A stretch of DNA of 64,000 nucleotides from Aliidiomarina haloalkalitolerans. GTDB lineage: Bacteria; Pseudomonadota; Gammaproteobacteria; Enterobacterales; Alteromonadaceae. The stretch lies in contig NZ_PIPI01000001.1 of NCBI RefSeq assembly GCF_003987315.1, forward strand, positions 868,001 through 932,000. The letters are read 5' to 3'. The notes beneath the pieces were generated by a model. That model did not search any database and was not told where the DNA came from. It saw only the letters and a program-made list of their open reading frames with translations. Below are positions 57,672 to 64,000 of this stretch, piece after piece (the stretch's first letter is position 1; every line of letters begins with the position of its first letter). The translations under genes and the position numbers were made by a program.

Positions 57672-58700
57672 ATGAAAAACAAAATGGTTCAGGTTTTACT
57701 CGTTAGTAGTGTTGCTATTGCACTACCTTTACTAACCCATGTCGCGGCTGCTGAAGAGTTACCCGAAGCTCCGTGGCGAACTATTTTTAAGGTTGATGAG
57801 TCCACCATTTGGTTAGGTAGCGACGATGGGCGTATCGCGGTGACTGCCGATGCAGGAGAGACTTGGCGCAACTCCCACCCGGGTGGACGGACTTCCGATC
57901 TCAACTTAAGCCAGATTATTGCGTTTGATGAGCGTCACGCATTTACACTAAGCACCGGTCGAGGCGAGCGCAGCCGTTTGTATGTCACTCGCAATGGTGG
58001 TTTTAGTTGGCGTCGCCTTTACCGCGGTAATGGCGATGAGACCCTCCGCTGTTTTGACCTTATTCCTGATGGCGAGGCTTGGGTACTTGGCGACACGTTA
58101 CTAGATAACTGGCATGTTGTGCGCAGTAGCAACGGCAACCATTGGTTAAGTTCTCGCAGTGGCTTTGCCGAACGCGCGTTATTTGCCGAAGAAGGTGCCC
58201 AATCGGGCCAATGTGTGCGCTACGCGAATAACATGTGGGCGATGGGAACTCGGAATGCAGAGACCGCACGCTTAATCTACAAGACCCGCACTGCATTGCG
58301 CTTTCAAGTAGCTAACACGCCATTAAGTGCAGGAACCAATGCAGGTGTTGAGGCTGTTTACCCTCTCGGCCCAGGGCATATTTTAGTCGCTGGCGGTCGT
58401 GCAGGCGACAACCCAAGTGCTGAGCTATTCCGTTACCAAGCCGGTGAGTTCAGCCCAATTACTCTGCCAAGCCGAGACGAGAATGGCGCCACAGGCAGCA
58501 CAATAACCCAACCAATCACGCAACTTTTCGCATGGCAGGACCGAATTATTATTGGTAATAGTGAAGGTGTACTTACCACCACAGACCAAGGTGAAAACTG
58601 GGTGACCTTGCATGCAAGTGGAATTATTAACTTGTCATGCACCACAACCGGCTGTTGGGCAATCTCATTAAATCATGCTTTAGAACAGATCACTTTTTGA
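57672..58700 (+). CDS. Exported Ycf48/BNR-like beta-propeller protein
   Basis: 342 residues. An N-terminal signal peptide (about 1-27, cut near HVAAA) leads into sialidase-type propeller repeats: IWLGSDDGRIAVTADAGETW, LYVTRNGGFSWRRLY, VLTTTDQGENWVTL and others, each with the D-x-G-x-x-W Asp-box signature. Resembles Ycf48-like photosystem-assembly and BNR proteins, but carries none of the residues of an enzyme active site that I can recognise, so a binding role is more likely. It overlaps the 3' end of the convergent desulfurase gene by 28 bp. Confidence 0.65.
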   Translation: MKNKMVQVLLVSSVAIALPLLTHVAAAEELPEAPWRTIFKVDESTIWLGSDDGRIAVTADAGETWRNSHPGGRTSDLNLSQIIAFDERHAFTLSTGRGERSRLYVTRNGGFSWRRLYRGNGDETLRCFDLIPDGEAWVLGDTLLDNWHVVRSSNGNHWLSSRSGFAERALFAEEGAQSGQCVRYANNMWAMGTRNAETARLIYKTRTALRFQVANTPLSAGTNAGVEAVYPLGPGHILVAGGRAGDNPSAELFRYQAGEFSPITLPSRDENGATGSTITQPITQLFAWQDRIIIGNSEGVLTTTDQGENWVTLHASGIINLSCTTTGCWAISLNHALEQITF

Positions 58701-60502
58701 AGCAGGTGTGTTACCCCTAATTCAGCCGAGTACTGTTTGGGCGCACCGAGTTTTGCTGCCAAAGCAGCAATAACCGAACTACGTCCGCCCGAACGACAGA
58801 TAGTCACATAGCGTCCTTCTGTTCGCTCAGGCAAGCTCAGTAGGAATCTAATCCATTCTGCACGCGAGGCAGTGCAGCTATGATGGAATGGTGCAATAAT
58901 TGGCTGCGCCGCTGTCTCAAGTGGCTCCCTGACGTCGACAAGACAGTCGACGTCAGCCTGAATATCCATCAGTGCAATCACGTCAACCGACTGCTTCTCC
59001 GTTTCTGTGAAACTGACACCATTGATGCCAAGTTCAACACTGCGTCCGGTACGTCGATTCGTTATCGACATAGCCTGATCCGGGCTCCGTGACAGATGCC
59101 AGTCATCAATAGTCAGTTCGTGTGTGTCGATATAGTTCCACACCGCGGTGGGAAAGTTGCCCGCTAGCCAATCCGCATGGTCGTCTTGATGACCAAAAAC
59201 ATATAACTGTGCCCGCTCAGCATCCTTAACCGCGTAAACGGTAAAGTTTGACGCAGTTGGCTGCGGTACGAGCAGTCCTCTTAGCGTTGGGTCTATAGCG
59301 TTAACGCGCTTTGCAAGCTCTCGAATCCGAGTCGCAGCAGAGTCAATGTAGGCGGCCGAGGTCGCTGGACCAAATGACAACCTAATCGCTCCTTCTGATT
59401 GCCACGCCGGCAATCCCATAGCATCTAAAACGAAGCTTTTCGGCTTACCCGTGCTGCAAGCGGACCCTGCACTAACCCGAATACCTGCGGCATCGAACAT
59501 GGAAATCAACTGGGCCGAGGAAAAATCCGGCACAGAAAAATTAAGCGTTGTTGGCAATGAGTCGGGATAAGGCTGATTTAAAGCCAAGTTCGGGAAAAGC
59601 ACACGCAAAGCGTTGAGAAGCTGCTCTCGATAGTTCTGCAGCTTCGTCATCGACGCAAAAGGTCCCTTGCCTAGGTCACTGCTGCTGCTCAACAACCACT
59701 GGAATATCCGACCCAATGCTGCGATACCTGCTACATTCTCAGTACCACCGCGAGCGCCTTGTTCCTGACCGCCGCCAACAGTCAGCGGTGAATAAGTTGC
59801 TTGCTCATGCACGTAAAGGCAACCGACCCCCTTAGGGCCATAGAGTTTATGAGCGCTAAAGGTTGCATAATCGACGTCTATGGCTGTTAAATCGAGCGGG
59901 ACTTTACCAAGTACTTGTACACAGTCCATCAACCATGGAACTCGAAGCGATGCTTTTCGAATACACTGGTTTAGCGCAGGTAAATCGGCCACAACACCTG
60001 TTTCGTTATTCGCGCCCATGGTGCAAACAATCAGTGCGTCAGCCACATGCTCGCCCAAAAATTGAAGGTCAAGTTGACCGCGTGAGTCCACCGGTATTGC
60101 AATCAATTGGGCACCAAGCTGCAGGACAGTATTCCAATACTTCAGTGCCTCTGGCACCGCTTTATGTTCAGTTGCACCGTAAAGTAGAAATTTGCCGGTA
60201 CAATCCTGTCCGAGGTGCGCTTGCAGCACTGAGAAAACCGCAGTATTGATCCCTTCAGTGGCGCCACTGTTAAAGATGATTTGGCCAGGAGGATGATTGA
60301 ATAGCGCAAGCGCTGATGCACGTGTGGTGTCGAGAATTTGCTTTGGAGTCAGTGCAGCTAAATGTGGACTACTCGGATTGCCAAATTGCGCACAACAAAC
60401 ATCTTCCATGAGCTGACTAATTTCCGGGAGTACCGGAGTCGTTGCGTTAGCGTCTAAAAAAATCTCCGGAACACAAAACGTAGCAGGCACAAACAGCTCC
60501 AT
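58673..60502 (-). CDS. Cysteine desulfurase-like aminotransferase fused to a rhodanese domain
   Basis: 609 residues, two enzyme domains. Residues 13-405 are a class V PLP enzyme of the NifS/IscS kind: PLP Lys219 (FSAHKLYGPKG), substrate-binding NETGV (166-170) and catalytic Cys349 in SAGSACSTGK. After a roughly 100-residue spacer of unknown fold, residues 505-605 resemble rhodanese, with DVDCLVDVREPLE and the active loop CRSGGRS (Cys569). Separate desulfurase and rhodanese proteins usually relay sulfur by persulfide transfer, so a fused relay is plausible. The ATG has no strong Shine-Dalgarno. It adjoins the nqr operon but is separated from nqrM by a terminator. Confidence 0.8.
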   Translation of the reverse strand: MELFVPATFCVPEIFLDANATTPVLPEISQLMEDVCCAQFGNPSSPHLAALTPKQILDTTRASALALFNHPPGQIIFNSGATEGINTAVFSVLQAHLGQDCTGKFLLYGATEHKAVPEALKYWNTVLQLGAQLIAIPVDSRGQLDLQFLGEHVADALIVCTMGANNETGVVADLPALNQCIRKASLRVPWLMDCVQVLGKVPLDLTAIDVDYATFSAHKLYGPKGVGCLYVHEQATYSPLTVGGGQEQGARGGTENVAGIAALGRIFQWLLSSSSDLGKGPFASMTKLQNYREQLLNALRVLFPNLALNQPYPDSLPTTLNFSVPDFSSAQLISMFDAAGIRVSAGSACSTGKPKSFVLDAMGLPAWQSEGAIRLSFGPATSAAYIDSAATRIRELAKRVNAIDPTLRGLLVPQPTASNFTVYAVKDAERAQLYVFGHQDDHADWLAGNFPTAVWNYIDTHELTIDDWHLSRSPDQAMSITNRRTGRSVELGINGVSFTETEKQSVDVIALMDIQADVDCLVDVREPLETAAQPIIAPFHHSCTASRAEWIRFLLSLPERTEGRYVTICRSGGRSSVIAALAAKLGAPKQYSAELGVTHLLQKVICSKA

Positions 60503-60551
60503 AATAACTTGTTATATATTATTTCAAATGATTATATCGTTAGCGAGACAT

Positions 60552-60582
60552 AAAAAAAAGGCGCATCACCGACATGCACCTT
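60552..60582 (-). terminator. Terminator of the nqr operon
   Basis: 9-bp stem AAGGCGCAT / ATGCACCTT (60558-60566, 60574-60582) with one wobble in the minus-strand RNA, followed by eight Us (60552-60559). Confidence 0.85.
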
Positions 60583-60615
60583 TTCTCGAATTTGAATAAT
60601 CGTTACTCGTTCACT

Positions 60616-60849
60616 TTAGTGAATCCGATCTTTTAACCAAGCCTGCTCTTTTTCTTTGCGCGCTTCTTCAGCAGCCATTTTTGCTTTTCGGTCGTCACAG
60701 GGGTCATCGCAATCACAGGCTTTTTCCATACCGAGTGCACCGATTCCGCCGCAACTGCCGCTAATGGTCTTACGTTGCAACAAAAAGCCAATCGCCATAC
60801 CTAAGATGACAATGAGCATTAAAACAAAGGCTAAAATAATCGTTTGCAC
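60616..60849 (-). CDS. nqrM: Na+-NQR maturation protein NqrM
   Basis: Small membrane protein (77 residues) required for assembly of the NQR complex, thought to deliver iron for the Cys-ligated Fe between NqrD and NqrE. One N-terminal membrane helix (about 3-24) is followed by four conserved cysteines: Cys33 (GSCGG), Cys45, Cys47 and Cys51 (CDCDDPCDD), then a charged helix. It starts 11 bp after apbE and is the last gene before the terminator, the usual position at the end of nqr operons. Confidence 0.93.
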   Translation of the reverse strand: MQTIILAFVLMLIVILGMAIGFLLQRKTISGSCGGIGALGMEKACDCDDPCDDRKAKMAAEEARKEKEQAWLKDRIH

Positions 60850-60860
60850 TGTCGTTACCT

Positions 60861-61748
60861 CTATGACAAGAACCGGCGAAATAGGCCGCTAGTATAACGC
60901 TTTTCTTCACCTTTTTCATTGAATATTACCAATGTCGCTATAGCATCTTGCTCAACGAATTTGATAATTTCCGGTGCTTCTTCGATGACTAAGGTTGTGC
61001 TAACCGCATGGGCGACAGAGGCCGTTTCGTGAAAAATTAAAACAACTTGAGTGCTATTGTCAGGCGTCTGGGCATAACTGGCTAACCCAAAAGCCTTGTC
61101 TTGGTTGTACGGCATGGAAACAAGAACGGCTTGGTCGTTGACCTCAACTGGAAATTGATGCCGCTGTTGTTGGCGGCCAGACACACGCAATCGGGTCGCA
61201 CCATTCACTTCTATTTGATAGTCGGTTACTTGTAACAAGCGAAAAAGTTCGCTGATTCGATCAGCAATGTAACCATCGAGTAGCGCTGACAAATTGACTT
61301 CAAATTCTTCATCGTGCTTCACCACGACGTGATTATCGAGCGCAAACAGGCGATTTAAATCATCCGCCTCAGGGCTGAATACTTGCACTCTCCCGTCAGA
61401 AATTTCGTGCGCAACAAGCCCGTGCTGAAAAAGCTCTTCTAGCTCTCTCGTCAACACAAAGGACTCATTGACCGGCCACCGATTTAACCGAGACACTTCT
61501 GAGTCCATATTGTCGACACTAAACTGCGTGACAATATGACTTATAATTGCAGTAATGCGCGTGTCCATTTGATATTCATTCAAATTGTGTTTGGTTGCGC
61601 GCCAACTGACTTGATATTCAACACCGTCAAGTTTTCCAGTCACTGCTCTTTCAGTCATTGAACTGTCTGTACAAGAGACAAAAAAGGCCAGCCCTAGAAG
61701 GGCCAGCCATTTTTTTTGGTACCAATTCACGAACTTCATTTTGTTCAT
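60861..61748 (-). CDS. ApbE-like protein with eroded FMN-transferase motifs
   Basis: Sits where apbE (FAD:protein FMN transferase, which attaches FMN to NqrB and NqrC) is expected, between nqrF and nqrM. It is a lipoprotein by signal and lipobox (FVSC, Cys26), 295 residues against about 340 for ApbE. Only the scaffold is recognisable: DSEVSRLNRWP for the SELSRFN segment, VNLSALLDGYIAD for D-L-(G/S)-x-I-A-K-G-Y and NGATRLRVSG for the GG-E/D-x-R strand. The TMGT start, the DVTVGPL region and the metal-binding D-A-x-x-T-A-L (here HAVSTTL) are altered. It may be inactive or specialised. Confidence 0.65.
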   Translation of the reverse strand: MNKMKFVNWYQKKWLALLGLAFFVSCTDSSMTERAVTGKLDGVEYQVSWRATKHNLNEYQMDTRITAIISHIVTQFSVDNMDSEVSRLNRWPVNESFVLTRELEELFQHGLVAHEISDGRVQVFSPEADDLNRLFALDNHVVVKHDEEFEVNLSALLDGYIADRISELFRLLQVTDYQIEVNGATRLRVSGRQQQRHQFPVEVNDQAVLVSMPYNQDKAFGLASYAQTPDNSTQVVLIFHETASVAHAVSTTLVIEEAPEIIKFVEQDAIATLVIFNEKGEEKRYTSGLFRRFLS

Positions 61749-61757
61749 GGTTCGATG

Positions 61758-62984
61758 TTAGCCACCGAAGTCGTCCAACATGATGTTTTCGTCTTCAACA
61801 CCTAGGTCTTTCAGCATGTTGATAACGGCAGCATTCATGACGGGTGGTCCACACATGTAGAACTCACAGTCTTCTGGCGCTGGATGATTCTTCAGGTAGT
61901 TCTCAAGGAGAACGTTATGAATGAATCCAGTATAGCCTTCCCAGTTGTCTTCCGGCATGGGGTCGGACAATGCTACGTGCCATTCGAAATTGTCGTTTTC
62001 TTCCGCAAGCATGTCGAAGTCTTCAACATAGAACATCTCACGCTTCGAACGTGCACCGTACCAGAACGACATCTTCCGTTTCGTTTTCAAACGACGGAGC
62101 TGGTCGAAGATATGTGAACGCATTGGCGCCATACCTGCACCACCGCCAATGAAGACCATTTCCGCGTCAGTGTCTTTCGCAAAGAACTCACCAAACGGAC
62201 CAGAGATAGTGGCTTTGTCGCCTTTCTTCAAATTGAAGATATACGACGACATTTTACCTGGTGGTAACGTCATGTCGCTCGGCGGAGGTGTAGCAATCCG
62301 CACGTTCAACATGATGATGCCGAACTCTTCTGGATAGTTTGCCATTGAGTAAGCACGAATAACTTCTTCGTCAACTTTCGACTCAAGATTAAAGAAGCCG
62401 AAACGTTCCCAGTCACCACGGTACTGTTCTTCGATTTCGAAGTCTTTAAACTTCACATGGTGAGCAGGCGCTTCGATTTGGATATAACCACCCGCACGGA
62501 ACGGCACTGATTCGCCATCTGGAATCTCTAGCACTAACTCTTTAATAAAGGTTGCAACGTTGTCATTCGAACGAACAGTACAATCCCACTTTTTGATCCC
62601 GAAGATTTCTTCTTCAAGCTCAATTTTCATGTTCTGTTTGACGTTAACCTGACACGAGAGACGCGCACCTTCACGAGCTTCACCGCGTGAAATATGATCA
62701 CGCTCAGTTGGTAAGATTTCACCGCCACCTTCTTTGATGTGAACGATACACTGGCCACACGAGCCACCGCCGCCACACGCTGAAGATACGAAGATACCCG
62801 CGTTGGCTAAAGCACCGAGAAGCTTGGTGCCTGGTTGCGTTGTAATTGTCTTCTCTGGGTCATCGTTAATGACGATCTGCACATCACCTGAAGGTACCAA
62901 CTTTGATTTAGCGAACATAATCACTACAACCAAAGCCAGTACGATAATGGTGAACATGCCTACGCCAAGATATATTTCTTGCAT
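61758..62984 (-). CDS. nqrF: Na+-NQR subunit F (NADH dehydrogenase)
   Basis: NADH-oxidising subunit of the sodium-pumping quinone reductase. It is 408 residues, as in Vibrio. N-terminal membrane helix (about 4-24), then a plant-type [2Fe-2S] domain with ligands Cys70, Cys76 and Cys79 ([13 protein letters not shown]) and Cys111 (LSCQVN). The FAD domain has RAYSMANYP and the NADH domain [17 protein letters not shown], with a C-terminal aromatic/Asp tail (DDFGG). It follows nqrE by 42 bp and precedes the apbE-like gene by 9 bp. Confidence 0.98.
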   Translation of the reverse strand: MQEIYLGVGMFTIIVLALVVVIMFAKSKLVPSGDVQIVINDDPEKTITTQPGTKLLGALANAGIFVSSACGGGGSCGQCIVHIKEGGGEILPTERDHISRGEAREGARLSCQVNVKQNMKIELEEEIFGIKKWDCTVRSNDNVATFIKELVLEIPDGESVPFRAGGYIQIEAPAHHVKFKDFEIEEQYRGDWERFGFFNLESKVDEEVIRAYSMANYPEEFGIIMLNVRIATPPPSDMTLPPGKMSSYIFNLKKGDKATISGPFGEFFAKDTDAEMVFIGGGAGMAPMRSHIFDQLRRLKTKRKMSFWYGARSKREMFYVEDFDMLAEENDNFEWHVALSDPMPEDNWEGYTGFIHNVLLENYLKNHPAPEDCEFYMCGPPVMNAAVINMLKDLGVEDENIMLDDFGG

Positions 62985-63026
62985 CGACTTGTTCCTTATA
63001 TTCCTGCTACTTCATTACACCGCGGG

Positions 63027-63635
63027 TTATAGGGATACGCCGGAGAACGACATAAAGCCTAAACCAATCAAACCAGTGCTGATAAAGGTGATACCCAGAC
63101 CGCGCAGGCCATCAGGGATATCCGCATATTTCAGCTTCTCACGTACTGCGGCAAGGAGAACGATGGCGAGCGCCCAGCCCACACCACTTCCGATACCGTA
63201 GACAATACTTTCTGCGAAGTCATAGTCACGCTCAACCATGAATAGTACGCCACCGAAAATTGCACAGTTTACTGTGATTAACGGTAGGAAAATTCCGAGC
63301 GCGTTGTATAACGCAGGTAAGTATTTATCGAGAGTCATCTCAAGAATCTGAACCAACGCCGCAATAATACCGATAAAGGTCAAGAAGCGGAGGAAGCTCA
63401 AATCAGCGTCTGGGAAACCGGCCCATGACAATGACCCTGGTGACAGAACATAGGTGTTAACGATATTACTGACTGGTACTGAAATACCAAGTACCACAAT
63501 AACAGCAACACCAAGACCCATCGCAGTTGTAACTTTTTTCGATACTGCAAGGAATGTACACATTCCCAAGAAGAATGATAGTGCAAGGTTCTCAATGAAC
63601 ACCGCACGGACGAACATGCTGATATAGTGTTCCAT
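63027..63635 (-). CDS. nqrE: Na+-NQR subunit E
   Basis: Membrane subunit with six helices, 202 residues, homologous to NqrD and to RnfA. Family features are the N-terminal [34 protein letters not shown], the Cys of NCAIFGG and [12 protein letters not shown]. In the complex, NqrD and NqrE form inverted halves that hold the Cys-ligated iron in the membrane. It starts five bases after the nqrD stop. Confidence 0.98.
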   Translation of the reverse strand: MEHYISMFVRAVFIENLALSFFLGMCTFLAVSKKVTTAMGLGVAVIVVLGISVPVSNIVNTYVLSPGSLSWAGFPDADLSFLRFLTFIGIIAALVQILEMTLDKYLPALYNALGIFLPLITVNCAIFGGVLFMVERDYDFAESIVYGIGSGVGWALAIVLLAAVREKLKYADIPDGLRGLGITFISTGLIGLGFMSFSGVSL

Positions 63636-63640
63636 TTACC

Positions 63641-64000
63641 TTACTCCTTCGCTTCAACTTGTTCTGGACGGAAAGTACGAAGTACCCAAATAAAGCCGCC
63701 GATAATGAAGAATGCACTTGGTGGTAACACCAACAAGCCGACTGGTGTGTACCAGCCACCTTCAGTGATCAATGGCAGAATCTGATAACCGAACAAGCTA
63801 CCTGAACCAAACAGTTCACGGAAGAAAGCAACAGTTAAAAGAACCACTGAGTAACCGAGACCATTACCAAGGCCGTCAAGTAAAGCCATTCCCGGCTTTT
63901 CTTTCATTGCGAATGCTTCCGCACGACCCATAACGATACAGTTAGTAATAATCAAACCAACGAATACTGAAAGTTCTTGTGCGATATCGTACGCAAAGGC
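63641..64000 (-). CDS. nqrD: Na+-NQR subunit D, 5' partial
   Basis: C-terminal 119 residues of the NqrD membrane subunit, cut by the window edge; the reading frame is open to 64000. Visible are [18 protein letters not shown], with the conserved Cys that ligates iron together with NqrE, then [20 protein letters not shown], the [11 protein letters not shown] helix and the [15 protein letters not shown]-terminus. nqrA-C should lie just beyond the right edge in the same direction. Confidence 0.97.
   Translation of the reverse strand, partial: AFAYDIAQELSVFVGLIITNCIVMGRAEAFAMKEKPGMALLDGLGNGLGYSVVLLTVAFFRELFGSGSLFGYQILPLITEGGWYTPVGLLVLPPSAFFIIGGFIWVLRTFRPEQVEAKE

Noticed and set aside
60502-60545. 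Fur- or IscR-type operator upstream of the desulfurase-rhodanese gene
   Set aside because: The region is simply AT-rich; matches to the Fur consensus are partial and no IscR motif is convincing.

Overview
The window reads as a contiguous piece of the chromosome of a marine gammaproteobacterium. The gene order (rlmE-ftsH-folP-glmM-tpiA-secG-tRNA-Leu-tRNA-fMet-rimP-nusA-infB-rbfA-truB-rpsO-pnp-nlpI; grpE/dnaK/dnaJ; dapB-carA-carB-greA; fadIJ; moxR/Bat; Na+-NQR), the roughly 50% GC and the protein families (PtrA-like M16 peptidase, VolA-like lipase, Na+-translocating NQR) fit Alteromonadales, most likely the family Idiomarinaceae (Idiomarina/Pseudidiomarina). The taxon is inferred from gene content and not from a database match.

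Layout. 1-2.3 kb: 3' part of an S9 peptidase on the + strand. 2.3-20.4 kb: a long minus-strand block of translation and RNA-metabolism genes that also carries glmM, folP, tpiA, secG, ftsH and rlmE, as in E. coli. It contains two tRNAs, several intrinsic terminators and, between infB and rbfA, two related long inverted-repeat elements. 20.5-21.9 kb: yhbY, then a small divergent pair of phage-type regulators sharing two mirror-image operators. 21.9-31.5 kb (minus): greA, carB, carA, dapB, a DAACS symporter, an M48 lipoprotein peptidase and dnaJ. 31.6-34.2 kb: dnaK and grpE behind clear sigma-32 promoters. 34.5-40.5 kb (+): nadK, recN with LexA boxes, bamE and a pitrilysin-type M16 peptidase. 40.6-44.1 kb (minus): fadJ and fadI behind a FadR-like palindrome. 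44.2-51.2 kb (+): a tightly overlapped moxR-DUF58-DUF4381-VWA-VWA/TPR-BatD operon. 51.3-54.9 kb (minus): sohB and a VolA-like lipase. 55-58.7 kb: yciK, an S1/P1 nuclease, a CpcT/CpeT-like protein and a Ycf48-like propeller. 58.7-64 kb (minus): a cysteine desulfurase-rhodanese fusion, then the end of the nqr operon (nqrD partial, nqrE, nqrF, an apbE-like gene, nqrM).

How the parts work together. The rimP-nusA-infB-rbfA-truB-rpsO-pnp block covers transcription elongation, translation initiation, ribosome maturation and RNA decay. The rlmE-ftsH, dnaK and grpE sigma-32 promoters form a heat-shock set. The carAB-dapB-greA block supplies carbamoyl phosphate and diaminopimelate. The nqr genes with NqrM and ApbE build the sodium-pumping respiratory complex.

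Most of the window is conserved housekeeping DNA, and I see no defence island, prophage, IS element or CRISPR array. The least explained items are the paired repeats (8.55-8.99 kb), the orphan phage-like switch (20.8-21.8 kb), a 23-codon ORF between pnp and nlpI, the desulfurase-rhodanese fusion, and an ApbE-like protein whose family motifs are eroded. Several starts are assigned to TTG or GTG because a Shine-Dalgarno sequence sits in front of them.
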